From NCBI GenBank assembly GCA_016191115.1, contig JACPPG010000024.1, positions 1-40,439 on the forward strand: DNA of 40,439 nt. Reading direction: 5' to 3'. Position 1 is the first letter of the stretch. Each line of letters opens with the position of its first letter. Below, in pieces: positions 31,026 through 38,414 of this stretch. Source of the DNA: Planctomycetia bacterium. Lineage in GTDB: Bacteria > Planctomycetota > Planctomycetia > Pirellulales > JACPPG01. The position numbers and the translations under genes were made by a program. The notes under the pieces were generated by a model, which did no database searches, was not told the origin of the DNA, and worked only from the letters and a program-made list of their open reading frames with translations.

Positions 31026-32297
31026 TCACCCTGCCGCCACAATGCGCCCATCGGCCACGGCGCCGGCGATCACCTCGACGAACTGCCCGAGCTTTGTGCC
31101 CGCGGCCGGCAGCTCGACGGGCGCGTAGCGGCAGGAGGTGCCCATCACCGTGCTTTGCTGGCGGCCGGCGCGCGCTTCGATCAGCACCTGGAGCGGCCGC
31201 CCCAGCAGGCTGCGGTAGTAGCGGTCGCTCAAGCGGGCGGCTAGCGCGGCCAGCTCTTCGGCCCGCGCGTTTTTCACCGGGGCGGGCACCTGGTCGAGCA
31301 TTTCAGCGGCCGGCGTGGTGCGGCGAGGGCTGAACGGGAAGACGTGAATCTTCGAGAAGGCCACTTCCTCGGCCACCCGGCAGGTATCGGCGAAATCGCC
31401 GTCCGTCTCGCCGGGAAAGCCGACGATGATATCGGTCGAGAGGGCCGGCCGGTCTAGCGCACCTTGCACGAGCCGGCAGCGATCGACGAAACGTTTTGCG
31501 CCCCACCGTCTGCGCATCCGCCGCAACACCCGGTCCGAGCCGCTTTGCATCGAAATGTGCAAATGCGGGCAAACACGGCGCGGGTTGGCCGCCATCACCG
31601 CCACGAGCTCGCGCGTCACCTCGGTGGCTTCAATGCTCGACAGTCGCACGCGAAAGTTTCCGTCCAGGCGCGTGACCCGTTCCAAAAGGTGCGACAGGCG
31701 AACCCACTCTCGCTTCGGCCGGCCGCGGTTCCATTCGACCCCATAGTGACCCAGGTGGATGCCGGTGAGAATGATCTCGCGATAGCCTCGCGCGGCCAGG
31801 CGCGCGATCTCGGCAAGAATTTGTTCCGGCGGACGGCTGGCCAGCACCGGCCGCACTTTGGGGATGATGCAGAACGTGCAGTTAAGCGTGCAACCGTCCT
31901 GCACCTTGACGTACGCCCGCTGCCGCCCGACAAGCCCAGAGATGCCGGTCGGCACGTCGACCACGCCGAAGCGGCCCAGGAGGTCCGGCAGCTCGCGCTT
32001 GTCGGTGATGATCTCGGCGACGCCGGGTAGGGCCGCCACTTCGTCGGGCGCGCGCGTGGCGTAGCAGCCCATCACGACGATCCGTGCGTGGGGGTTCGTG
32101 CGCGCGAGGCGGCGAATGAGCTGGCGGCTCTTGGCGTCCCCCTCGGCAGTGACGGTGCAGGTGTTGACGATGCACAGATCGGCCCGTTCGTCGCCAACGG
32201 CTTCGCGATAGCCGATCGCCTCGAGACTCTCGCGCACGTACTGCGTCTCGTACTGGTTGACCTTGCAGCCGAGCGTGGCAGTTCGCAGCTTGGGCAT
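31026..32297 (-). CDS. mtaB: tRNA t6A37 methylthiotransferase MtaB
   Basis: A 423-residue radical-SAM enzyme that adds a methylthio group to t6A at position 37 of tRNAs reading ANN codons. The N-terminal MTTase domain has the three cluster cysteines Cys11 (LGCKVNQYE), Cys47 (NTCTVT) and Cys78 (MGCYAT), and the radical-SAM triad is Cys136, Cys140 and Cys143 (CTLNCTFC). GCKVNQYE is the version found in MtaB rather than MiaB or RimO. The C-terminal TRAM domain is short. An upstream ATG at 32363 is in frame but lies in a repeat phrase; I use 32297. pspA follows 41 bases downstream. Confidence 0.93.
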   Translation of the reverse strand: MPKLRTATLGCKVNQYETQYVRESLEAIGYREAVGDERADLCIVNTCTVTAEGDAKSRQLIRRLARTNPHARIVVMGCYATRAPDEVAALPGVAEIITDKRELPDLLGRFGVVDVPTGISGLVGRQRAYVKVQDGCTLNCTFCIIPKVRPVLASRPPEQILAEIARLAARGYREIILTGIHLGHYGVEWNRGRPKREWVRLSHLLERVTRLDGNFRVRLSSIEATEVTRELVAVMAANPRRVCPHLHISMQSGSDRVLRRMRRRWGAKRFVDRCRLVQGALDRPALSTDIIVGFPGETDGDFADTCRVAEEVAFSKIHVFPFSPRRTTPAAEMLDQVPAPVKNARAEELAALAARLSDRYYRSLLGRPLQVLIEARAGRQQSTVMGTSCRYAPVELPAAGTKLGQFVEVIAGAVADGRIVAAG

Positions 32298-32304
32298 GGG
32301 GAGG

Positions 32305-32365
32305 AAGTAGCGGTCAGTGGTCGGTGGACAGTGGTCAGCGGGCACAGCGTGCTCTGCGAGCACCG
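32305..32365. repeat. GTCAGTGGTCGGTGGACAGTGG phrase and mini-hairpin
   Basis: A run of CGGTCAGTGGTCGGTGGACA-type sequence (32309-32336) resembling that at 14601-14623, followed by the mini-hairpin GTGCTC-TGC-GAGCAC (32348-32362). It fills the space between clpS and mtaB. Confidence 0.5.
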
Positions 32366-32434
32366 TTAGCGGCGCCGTTTAGCCGCCGCGGCCACGCGGC
32401 GTGCGCGAACGCGATCCAGAGCCGAGCGCCCGCG

Positions 32435-32794
32435 TTACTCCTCTTCCACCGGTTCGATGGACGCCGACATCGAGCCCTTGCAGCCGGCGATCATGTCATC
32501 CTTGCCGTAGGCGTGGATCTGGTCGCGCTTCAACTCGGCGTGCTCGCGGGTCGTCGTCAGCACGATCGTGCGGCCGGCGGTGTCCACCTCGGTTGCCAAC
32601 AGGTACCCCTTCTCCAACGAATGGCCAAAAAGCTCGAGCAGCATCACCATGACGTACGCATAGGAATGATCGTCGTCATTCCACAGAACGACGTTGTACC
32701 GCGGCTGCCGCTTGGGCTTCTTTCGCTTCTGCGTCTCGCGCTCGCGCTTTACGGCGATTTCAGAAGGGGGTTCGACAAGGGCTTGTTCCGACAC
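32435..32794 (-). CDS. clpS: ATP-dependent Clp protease adaptor ClpS
   Basis: A 119-residue adaptor that delivers N-degron substrates to ClpA/ClpC-ClpP. The core RYNVVLWNDDDHSYAYVMVML (about residues 32-52) contains the N-D-D/N-D-D-H substrate-pocket region, and GHSLEKGYLLATEVDTAGR follows as in the family. It has an unusually long charged N-terminal extension (about 30 residues, rich in Lys/Arg/Glu), where ClpS interacts with the Clp ATPase. It is the first gene of a minus-strand group with mtaB, pspA and the SSUH2-like gene, although 137 bases separate it from mtaB. Confidence 0.9.
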   Translation of the reverse strand: MSEQALVEPPSEIAVKRERETQKRKKPKRQPRYNVVLWNDDDHSYAYVMVMLLELFGHSLEKGYLLATEVDTAGRTIVLTTTREHAELKRDQIHAYGKDDMIAGCKGSMSASIEPVEEE

Positions 32795-33100
32795 GGCCGG
32801 CTCGCTCCGTTATCGATGGTTGCCGATCTCTTTGTTTGGGCCCTGTGCGACGTTACGCTGCAACCATTATATTGAACCGCCCGCGGCCAAAGGAAGCCCC
32901 CGCCGCGGTCCGTTGGAAGTTCCAGAAGATTTTGCCACCGACACAGAGGACACCGTGCGTTGCAGGACATCTCACTGCTGTCACGTGCGGATCGTTGTCC
33001 TCCGCATTTCTTTGTGGTCTCGACTGCCCGGTGGCTCTTGCTAGCTGGCGCTTGGGGCAAATCCCCCGCACTCGCAATTCTACTTCGCCGATTTCCACGC
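32795..33100. other. divergent promoter region between clpS and the dipeptidase
   Basis: No gene is supported. Upstream of clpS on the minus strand a perfect TATAAT box lies at 32866-32871, about 72 bases before the start, but no good -35 box sits at the right distance. For the plus-strand dipeptidase no clear promoter is seen. Confidence 0.45.
32866..32871 (-). promoter_or_regulatory. candidate -10 box for clpS
   Basis: TATAAT on the minus strand, in the only AT-rich spot of this divergent gap. The expected -35 position carries only TCCTTT, so this is a weak candidate. Confidence 0.3.
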
Positions 33101-34483
33101 ATGAACGCACCTTCGCCCGCAATCGACAAATACCTCGACGAGAATGGCCAGCGCTTCGAGGAAGAACTGTGCCAACTCTTGAGGATCGAGAGCGTTAGCG
33201 CTGTCGCCGCCCACAAGGCCGACATCCAGCGCGCCGCCGAGTGGGTCCTCGGGCAATTCAAGACCCTCGGCTTCGCGTGCGAAGTGATCGCGACGGCCGG
33301 GCACCCGATCGTCTTCGCCCAATCGCCCACGGTGGCGGGGGCGGCGACGGTGCTGGTGTACGGCCATTACGACGTGCAGCCGCCCGACCCATTGAACGAG
33401 TGGATTTCGCCCCCCTTCGAGCCCACGGTTCGCGATGGCAACCTGTACGCCCGCGGCTCGACCGACGACAAGGGGCAGATGTTCACGCATGTCAAAAGCG
33501 CCGAGGCATGGATACGCACCGCCGGCCGCCTGCCCGTGAATCTGAAATACCTGATCGAAGGCGAAGAGGAGGTCGGTAGCGCGAACCTCGAGAAATTCGT
33601 CGACAAAAACCGCCAGCGCCTGGCCTGCGACATCATCGTCATCAGCGACACGAGCCAGTTCGCGCCGGGGCAACCGGCCATCACGTACGGGCTCAAGGGC
33701 ATCGCCTACTTCGAGCTGCGGCTCGCTGGCCCCAGCCAGGATTTACACTCGGGCGTGTTCGGCGGCGCGGTGGCGAACCCGGCCAATGCGCTCGTGCGGA
33801 TGATCGCCGCCCTGATCAACGAGCGGGGACAGATCCAGGTGCCTGGCTTCTACGACGACGTGGCGCCGGTCGCGCAAGCCGAACGCGAGCAGATGCGCAA
33901 GCTCGGCTTTGACGACGCGGATTTCATGCGCCAGTTGGGCGTCGAGGCGCTCGCCGGCGAGGAAGGGTTCACCACGCTCGAGCGCCGCTGGGCACGCCCC
34001 ACCTGCGACATCAACGGACTGACGAGCGGCTATCAGGGCGAAGGGTCGAAGACGGTGCTGCCGGCGCGGGCGAGCGCCAAGTTCAGCTTTCGCCTGGTGC
34101 CCAACCAGGACCCGGCAAAAATCGAAGCCTCGCTGCGGGGGATGCTCGCGAAGCTCTGCCCGCCGGGTATCAAGATGGACTTGGTCGCGTACCACGGCAC
34201 GCCGGCCGTGGTGGTGCCGCTCGACAGCCCCTACATGGCCGCGGCGTCGCGCGCCATCGAGAAGGGTTTTGGCAAAAAGCCGGTGTTCATTCGCGAGGGC
34301 GGGTCGATTCCCGTGGTGTCGACCTTTCACGAAAAGCTGGGAGTCGATACCTTGCTCTTGGGCTGGGGCCAGAACGACGACAACACGCACAGCCCGAACG
34401 AGAAGTTCTGCCTGGCCGACTTCCACCGCGGCATCAAGGCCAGCGCACACTTGTGGGAGGAATTGAGCGCGATCCGCGCGTGA
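33101..34483 (+). CDS. M20-family dipeptidase (M20/M25/M40 metallopeptidase)
   Basis: A 460-residue two-zinc peptidase of the carnosinase/DapE-like M20 family, which hydrolyses dipeptides or N-acyl amino acids. The ligands are visible in order: His in VYGHYDVQP, Asp in RGSTDDKGQ, the general base and metal glutamates in EGEEEVGS, Asp in VISDTSQF and the final His in the closing segment (NDDNTHSPNEKF or ADFHRG). The insertion around LHSGVFGGAVANPANAL is the dimerisation (lid) domain. The start at 33101 follows the family; the frame extends upstream to 32960 without family likeness. No signal peptide, so cytoplasmic. Confidence 0.92.
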   Translation: MNAPSPAIDKYLDENGQRFEEELCQLLRIESVSAVAAHKADIQRAAEWVLGQFKTLGFACEVIATAGHPIVFAQSPTVAGAATVLVYGHYDVQPPDPLNEWISPPFEPTVRDGNLYARGSTDDKGQMFTHVKSAEAWIRTAGRLPVNLKYLIEGEEEVGSANLEKFVDKNRQRLACDIIVISDTSQFAPGQPAITYGLKGIAYFELRLAGPSQDLHSGVFGGAVANPANALVRMIAALINERGQIQVPGFYDDVAPVAQAEREQMRKLGFDDADFMRQLGVEALAGEEGFTTLERRWARPTCDINGLTSGYQGEGSKTVLPARASAKFSFRLVPNQDPAKIEASLRGMLAKLCPPGIKMDLVAYHGTPAVVVPLDSPYMAAASRAIEKGFGKKPVFIREGGSIPVVSTFHEKLGVDTLLLGWGQNDDNTHSPNEKFCLADFHRGIKASAHLWEELSAIRA

Positions 34484-34641
34484 GGAGCGCGCGGTGCCAG
34501 CGACGGCTGGCATAAGTCTCCCTCTCCCAAGCGCGGGAGTGGGCTCGTGAGGGGGGCGGCGAAGCTTGCGCGAGGCGCGAAGGCGGGCAGGATGCCCGCC
34601 CCCCAAGATCATTCATCATTCCGCATTCATCATTGCCGCTT
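34484..34641. repeat. repeat phrases before serS
   Basis: In this gap GGCGGGCAGGATGCCCGCCC (34583-34602) is a small palindrome, with relatives at about 11558 and 11619, followed by one ATTCATCATT arm (34610-34635) of the family found in two convergent gaps. The arm occupies the ribosome-binding region of serS. Confidence 0.5.
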
Positions 34642-35931
34642 ATGCTCGACCGGAAGTTCATCGTCGAAAACGCTGAGTTGGTGAAGAACAACTGCGCGCT
34701 GCGGGGATCAAAGGCCGACGTTGACCGCTTTCTCGTGCTCGACGGCAAACGCCGCGAGAAGCAGGCCGACGTCGACGACCTGAACCGGCAGGCCAACGAA
34801 GTCTCGAAGTCAATCGGCCAGACGAAGGACCCCGCCGAGCGCGAGGCGCGGAAGACCCGTGGGCGCGAGCTGCGCGACAAGACGGCCGCCGCCCAGGCTG
34901 ACCTCGACGCGATCGCGGCGGAGCTGGACAGTGTCCAGCGGTCGATCCCCAATCTGTCGCATCCCAAGGCGCCCGTCGGTGGCGACGACCAGGCCAATCT
35001 CGAACTGCGCAAGGGCAAGACGCCGCTCCCGCGCTTCGACTTCAAGCCGCTCGATCACGTCCAACTGGGAGAGCGGCTCGCGCTGATCGACTTCGAGGGG
35101 GGCGCGAAGGTCGCCGGCCACGGTTTCTACTTTCTCAAAAACGACGCCGTGCTCTTGGAACTCGCCCTGCAGCGGTACGCGCTCGATCTGTTGATAGCCG
35201 AGGGCTTCACGCCCACGATCACGCCGGATCTCGCCCGCAACGAGGTGTTGCAGGGCACGGGATACATCCCGCGCGGGCCGGAAACGCAGATCTACAGCAT
35301 CGCCGACAGCGACCTGAGCCTGGTGGCCACGGCGGAGATCACCCTGGGCGGCCTCTTGTCGGACGAGATCGTCGACGCCGAGCGGCTGCCGCTATTGTTC
35401 TGCGGCATCAGCCATTGCTACCGCACCGAGGCCGGCGCCCACGGCCGGCAGACCCGCGGGCTGTACCGCGTGCACCAGTTCACCAAGGTGGAGATGTTTG
35501 CCTTCACCCTGCCCGAGGCCAGCGAGGCCATGCTCGATCGCTTCTGCGACCTGGAATGTAGACTGTTCGACGGCCTGGGCATTCCGTATCGCGTGGTCGA
35601 TACGGCCACGGGCGACCTGGGCGGGCCGGCCTATCGCAAGTTCGATCTCGAAGCGTGGATGCCCGGCCGGGGCGAGGCGGGCGAATACGGCGAAGTCACC
35701 AGCACCTCGAACTGCACCGACTACCAATCGCGGCGGCTGGGGATTCGCTATCGCACGAAGGGTGAAAAAGGAACGCAGTTCGTACACACGCTCAACGGCA
35801 CGGCGATCGCGATCAGCCGGGCGCTGATCGCGATTCTGGAAAACTACCAGGAAGCCGATGAATCGGTGCGCGTGCCCGAGGCGCTGCGGCCGCTGGTGGG
35901 TAAGGAACGGATCGTGGCGCCGGCCGGGTAG
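34642..35931 (+). CDS. serS: serine--tRNA ligase
   Basis: A 429-residue class II aminoacyl-tRNA synthetase that charges tRNA-Ser (and tRNA-Sec where present). The N-terminal helical arm (about residues 30-105, KRREKQADVDDLNRQANEVS and on) is the coiled coil that grips the tRNA. Motif 2 is seen in HCYRTEAGAHGRQTRGLYRV and motif 3 in NGTAIAISRALIAILENYQ. The SerRS-specific VTSTSNCTDYQSRRLGIRYR block is present. ATG 34642 gives the standard opening MLDRKFIVEN; the possible TTG at 34633 adds only three residues. Cytoplasmic, essential. Confidence 0.96.
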   Translation: MLDRKFIVENAELVKNNCALRGSKADVDRFLVLDGKRREKQADVDDLNRQANEVSKSIGQTKDPAEREARKTRGRELRDKTAAAQADLDAIAAELDSVQRSIPNLSHPKAPVGGDDQANLELRKGKTPLPRFDFKPLDHVQLGERLALIDFEGGAKVAGHGFYFLKNDAVLLELALQRYALDLLIAEGFTPTITPDLARNEVLQGTGYIPRGPETQIYSIADSDLSLVATAEITLGGLLSDEIVDAERLPLLFCGISHCYRTEAGAHGRQTRGLYRVHQFTKVEMFAFTLPEASEAMLDRFCDLECRLFDGLGIPYRVVDTATGDLGGPAYRKFDLEAWMPGRGEAGEYGEVTSTSNCTDYQSRRLGIRYRTKGEKGTQFVHTLNGTAIAISRALIAILENYQEADESVRVPEALRPLVGKERIVAPAG

Positions 35932-35995
35932 ACCGGGTTGACGCAGGACCAGTGGGCTCGCGAGCGGGCCGTCGCAAATATCCAAGGAGGGAAGC

Positions 35996-36361
35996 ATGCC
36001 GCACTTAGTGCTGGCTCTCATTCCGCTTGCGTCGCTTCTGACGTCGGACGGTCCGGCAGTCCGGCCGATTCTGAAGACGCCCGGATACGTCGTGCTCTCG
36101 CCGACGATCGTCCGCGGAGCCGTGAAGGAGGTCGATCCGCCGAAGCCAGACGAAGTGCTCAAGGCGGTGGGTCTGCGGCGGACCGCCGACGTTCGCGTGA
36201 TCCTGGAGAAGCGATCCGACTACGTCGATCCGCCGCGCGTGTACCCAACGATCGGCCGCGCCCAGCTTCATCACATGCACTACGAATGCACCGTCGAGAG
36301 CGCCGGCGGCAGCAAAAGGTTCTTCGTCAGCCAGAACCATTTTCACGTGCTGGAGAAATAG
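35996..36361 (+). CDS. small exported protein of unknown function
   Basis: A 121-residue protein with a very good ribosome-binding site (AAGGAGG at about 35981-35988). The first 17 residues (MPHLVLALIPLASLLTS) look like a short signal peptide. The mature part contains TPGYVVLSPTIVRGAVKEVD, DYVDPPRVYPTIGRAQLHHM and HYECTVESAGGSKRFFVSQN, suggesting a small beta-rich fold. I do not recognise a family. It is the last plus-strand gene before a convergent membrane protein; three bases separate the two stop codons. Confidence 0.7.
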   Translation: MPHLVLALIPLASLLTSDGPAVRPILKTPGYVVLSPTIVRGAVKEVDPPKPDEVLKAVGLRRTADVRVILEKRSDYVDPPRVYPTIGRAQLHHMHYECTVESAGGSKRFFVSQNHFHVLEK

Positions 36362-36364
36362 AGC

Positions 36365-36853
36365 CTACGGCGGCTCGATCACGTTGATCTTGTCGCCGCC
36401 GTCGGCGGGCGTGACTGTGAGTTTTTTGATTCCGAGCCCCTGCTCGGCGGTCCGTAGCGTCGCCTCGACCAGCGCGTCTCCATTCGGGCCGCTTACGACG
36501 AATTCCACGTTTAGTTCGTCCTGGGTTGTGGTGGGGGCGGACTTGTACGTCACATCTTCCATCGCGGGAAACACAAGCGGCTCGCCCAGTTTCTCTTTGA
36601 CAGCGTCGCTTGCATCGACGGCGGCGAACACCTCGGCCACGGCCGCACTGGCGGCAACGGCAATCCCGCTGACTATCTGACTGACGGCTTCCGCGACGCC
36701 CTTCGCCATGCGAATGCCCGTGCGCACGATCGGCGCAACGAACGCGACGCCGGCGATCAAGATCAGGAGGAGGACCAGACCGAACCACCGGCCTCGCCTG
36801 CGCGGGCTCGGTTCGCTGTCGATCGGAATGGGCTCGTCCAGGTCGGTCACCAC
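36365..36853 (-). CDS. single-pass membrane protein of unknown function
   Basis: A protein of about 162 residues from GTG 36853 (or 36850), with GAGGGAG upstream. A short acidic N-terminus and basic RRRGRW lead to one membrane helix (WFGLVLLLILIAGVAFVAPI, about residues 22-41). The rest begins with an amphipathic, alanine-rich stretch and then LGEPLVFPAMEDVTYKSAP...ELNVEFVVSGPNGDALVEAT, which resembles the Coa1-like small extracytoplasmic domain found after a membrane helix. An ATG at 36961 would add about 36 residues of unconvincing sequence. No named function. It is convergent with the small exported protein gene. Confidence 0.65.
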   Translation of the reverse strand: MVTDLDEPIPIDSEPSPRRRGRWFGLVLLLILIAGVAFVAPIVRTGIRMAKGVAEAVSQIVSGIAVAASAAVAEVFAAVDASDAVKEKLGEPLVFPAMEDVTYKSAPTTTQDELNVEFVVSGPNGDALVEATLRTAEQGLGIKKLTVTPADGGDKINVIEPP

Positions 36854-37012
36854 CGCTTGGCTCTCCCTCGTGCCGCGGGCGACAGAAGTCCGCGGCGATC
36901 TATCACTACCGATCCGCAAAGCGCCGGATTTATTCCCGCGTCCAACGTATGCAGTTCGCAAGTGGAGGTCCGTTTTCTGGCGGTTCCCACGGCCCTAGCG
37001 TAGAATCGCGGT

Positions 37013-38038
37013 ATGGCGAAATTCACCGCGACAAGTCGGGGCCTCGACCGCTTTGCGTTGGCGATCGTGATTTCAGCGGCGGTTGCATCGCTCGTGAGCG
37101 CGGCCGCGCCTGACACTCACCTCGTCGCCCAGCGAAAACCTCGCGCCCGCGCTTCTAACCCCCAACCCCTAACCCCCAACGCCCAATCCCTAGCCCCCAT
37201 CCCCGACTTCGCCGATCCGTCGGCGATGTTCCAGCGCTTCTTCGGGCCTGCCGGCAAGGAGGACCAGGCGCAGCTCGAAGCCGTCGAGGTCTCGCCGGCC
37301 GAGGAGGAGCACTTCGGGCGGACCGCGGCCGACGCGTATCTGGCCGACCAGCGCCGCGGTGGCTTCAAGGTCCTCACCAAGGCGAACGAAGTCGAATATC
37401 TGCGCGACCTGGTTGAGATCCTGCACCCCTTATTGCGAAATGCCGATCGGTACGAGCGCATCCACGTCTATCTGGTCGATTCCGAAACGACCGACGCCCG
37501 CAGTTTCCCCGGCGGGTTCCTGGTGTTCCACCGCGGCATGCTCGATTTCGCCGAGAGCGAAGCGGCGCTCGTGGGCGTCGTCGGACATGAGCTGTCGCAT
37601 CTCGACCACGGACATCAGCTCGCGCAAGTGAAGCGGATGAAGCTGGCCGAACGGACCTTCGCCGGCCAGACGGGTAAACCCCCCGCGTTCGAGGACTTCA
37701 TGCAAGCCGGGCGGCAGATGATGTCGATCTGGGCCCGCCCCTTCAGCCCGGAGGATGAAAGCCAGGCCGATCAGGACGGCGCCAAGTGGGCCCATAAGGC
37801 GGGCTACGACCCGCGCGAGCTGGCGGCGCTGTTTGCCAAGATGCAGCGTCGCGCGGCGGGCAAGGCGCCGGCGGGGATCGAATTCTTCCGCACGCACCCC
37901 TCGCCGGAAGATCGCCAGCAGGCGGTGCTGAAGCTTGCCCATCAGTTGCGGCGCGAAAAACCGCGGGAAGCGCTTTACGTTGGAAAAGAAAACCTGCGCC
38001 GCCGCGTCAGCCGCGCGAAGCAGGAGTTTCCGGAATAA
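37013..38038 (+). CDS. M48-family zinc metallopeptidase, exported
   Basis: A 341-residue protein with a signal peptide (about residues 13-32, FALAIVISAAVASLVSA). The catalytic motif is HELSH (His192, Glu193, His196) with the third ligand Glu249 in EDESQADQDG, the E-x3-D pattern of the M48/BepA-like proteases. The end has RTHPSPEDRQQAVLKLA, which is also typical. Such secreted M48 enzymes clear misfolded outer-membrane proteins. Residues about 48-62 (SNPQPLTPNAQSLAP) are encoded by a telomere-like CCCTAACCCC tract, the same kind of repeat seen in two intergenic gaps, so the linker after the signal peptide seems to have absorbed a repeat in frame. Confidence 0.9.
   Translation: MAKFTATSRGLDRFALAIVISAAVASLVSAAAPDTHLVAQRKPRARASNPQPLTPNAQSLAPIPDFADPSAMFQRFFGPAGKEDQAQLEAVEVSPAEEEHFGRTAADAYLADQRRGGFKVLTKANEVEYLRDLVEILHPLLRNADRYERIHVYLVDSETTDARSFPGGFLVFHRGMLDFAESEAALVGVVGHELSHLDHGHQLAQVKRMKLAERTFAGQTGKPPAFEDFMQAGRQMMSIWARPFSPEDESQADQDGAKWAHKAGYDPRELAALFAKMQRRAAGKAPAGIEFFRTHPSPEDRQQAVLKLAHQLRREKPREALYVGKENLRRRVSRAKQEFPE
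37154..37202. repeat. CCCTAA-like tract within the M48 protease gene
   Basis: Units such as TAACCCCCAACCCC, CTAACCCCCAACGCCC and AATCCCTAGCCCCC run in frame in the linker of the M48 gene, without a stop codon. It matches the C-rich tracts at 6498-6545 and 7610-7643. Confidence 0.65.
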
Positions 38039-38414
38039 AAACGGCGTTGGCGCGGCGGCAGAGCTCGCGGCGATAACAGCCGCGATAGCGGCGCGGTCGT
38101 GCAGCCGTGCGGCGTGAGCCCACGGTACGCGTTCGAAAATCGCGGTAGACACGAGCCCAGCAAGGGCGACGACCGGCTCGATGGAACGCCTCTGCGCGGC
38201 GCACGCCGTCGCCCCGTTGGGGCTTGTGGGAATCGTTGCCCACCCCCAACCGTGGGCTCGCGCCCACGGCTACACGCTGCCGCCCCTACCGGGGCTGTTG
38301 GAAGCTCGCTGCCCGATCCCCCAGCCATGAATGGCCGGGCTACGAAAAGTGTTCCTCGCGCATGTCGACGGCTCGAACCACTGATCCGCGCAAACGGCTT
38401 TGGTGGCGGCCGCG
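38039..38414. other. convergent-gene gap with fragments of several short repeats
   Basis: No gene is supported. I see CGGCGTGAGCCCACGG (about 38112-38126), and CCGTGGGCTCGCGCCCACGG (about 38251-38270), an inverted palindromic phrase, then CCGCCCCTACCGGGGCTG. These look like pieces of short dispersed palindromes. The end of the convergent phosphohexomutase gene follows. Confidence 0.5.
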
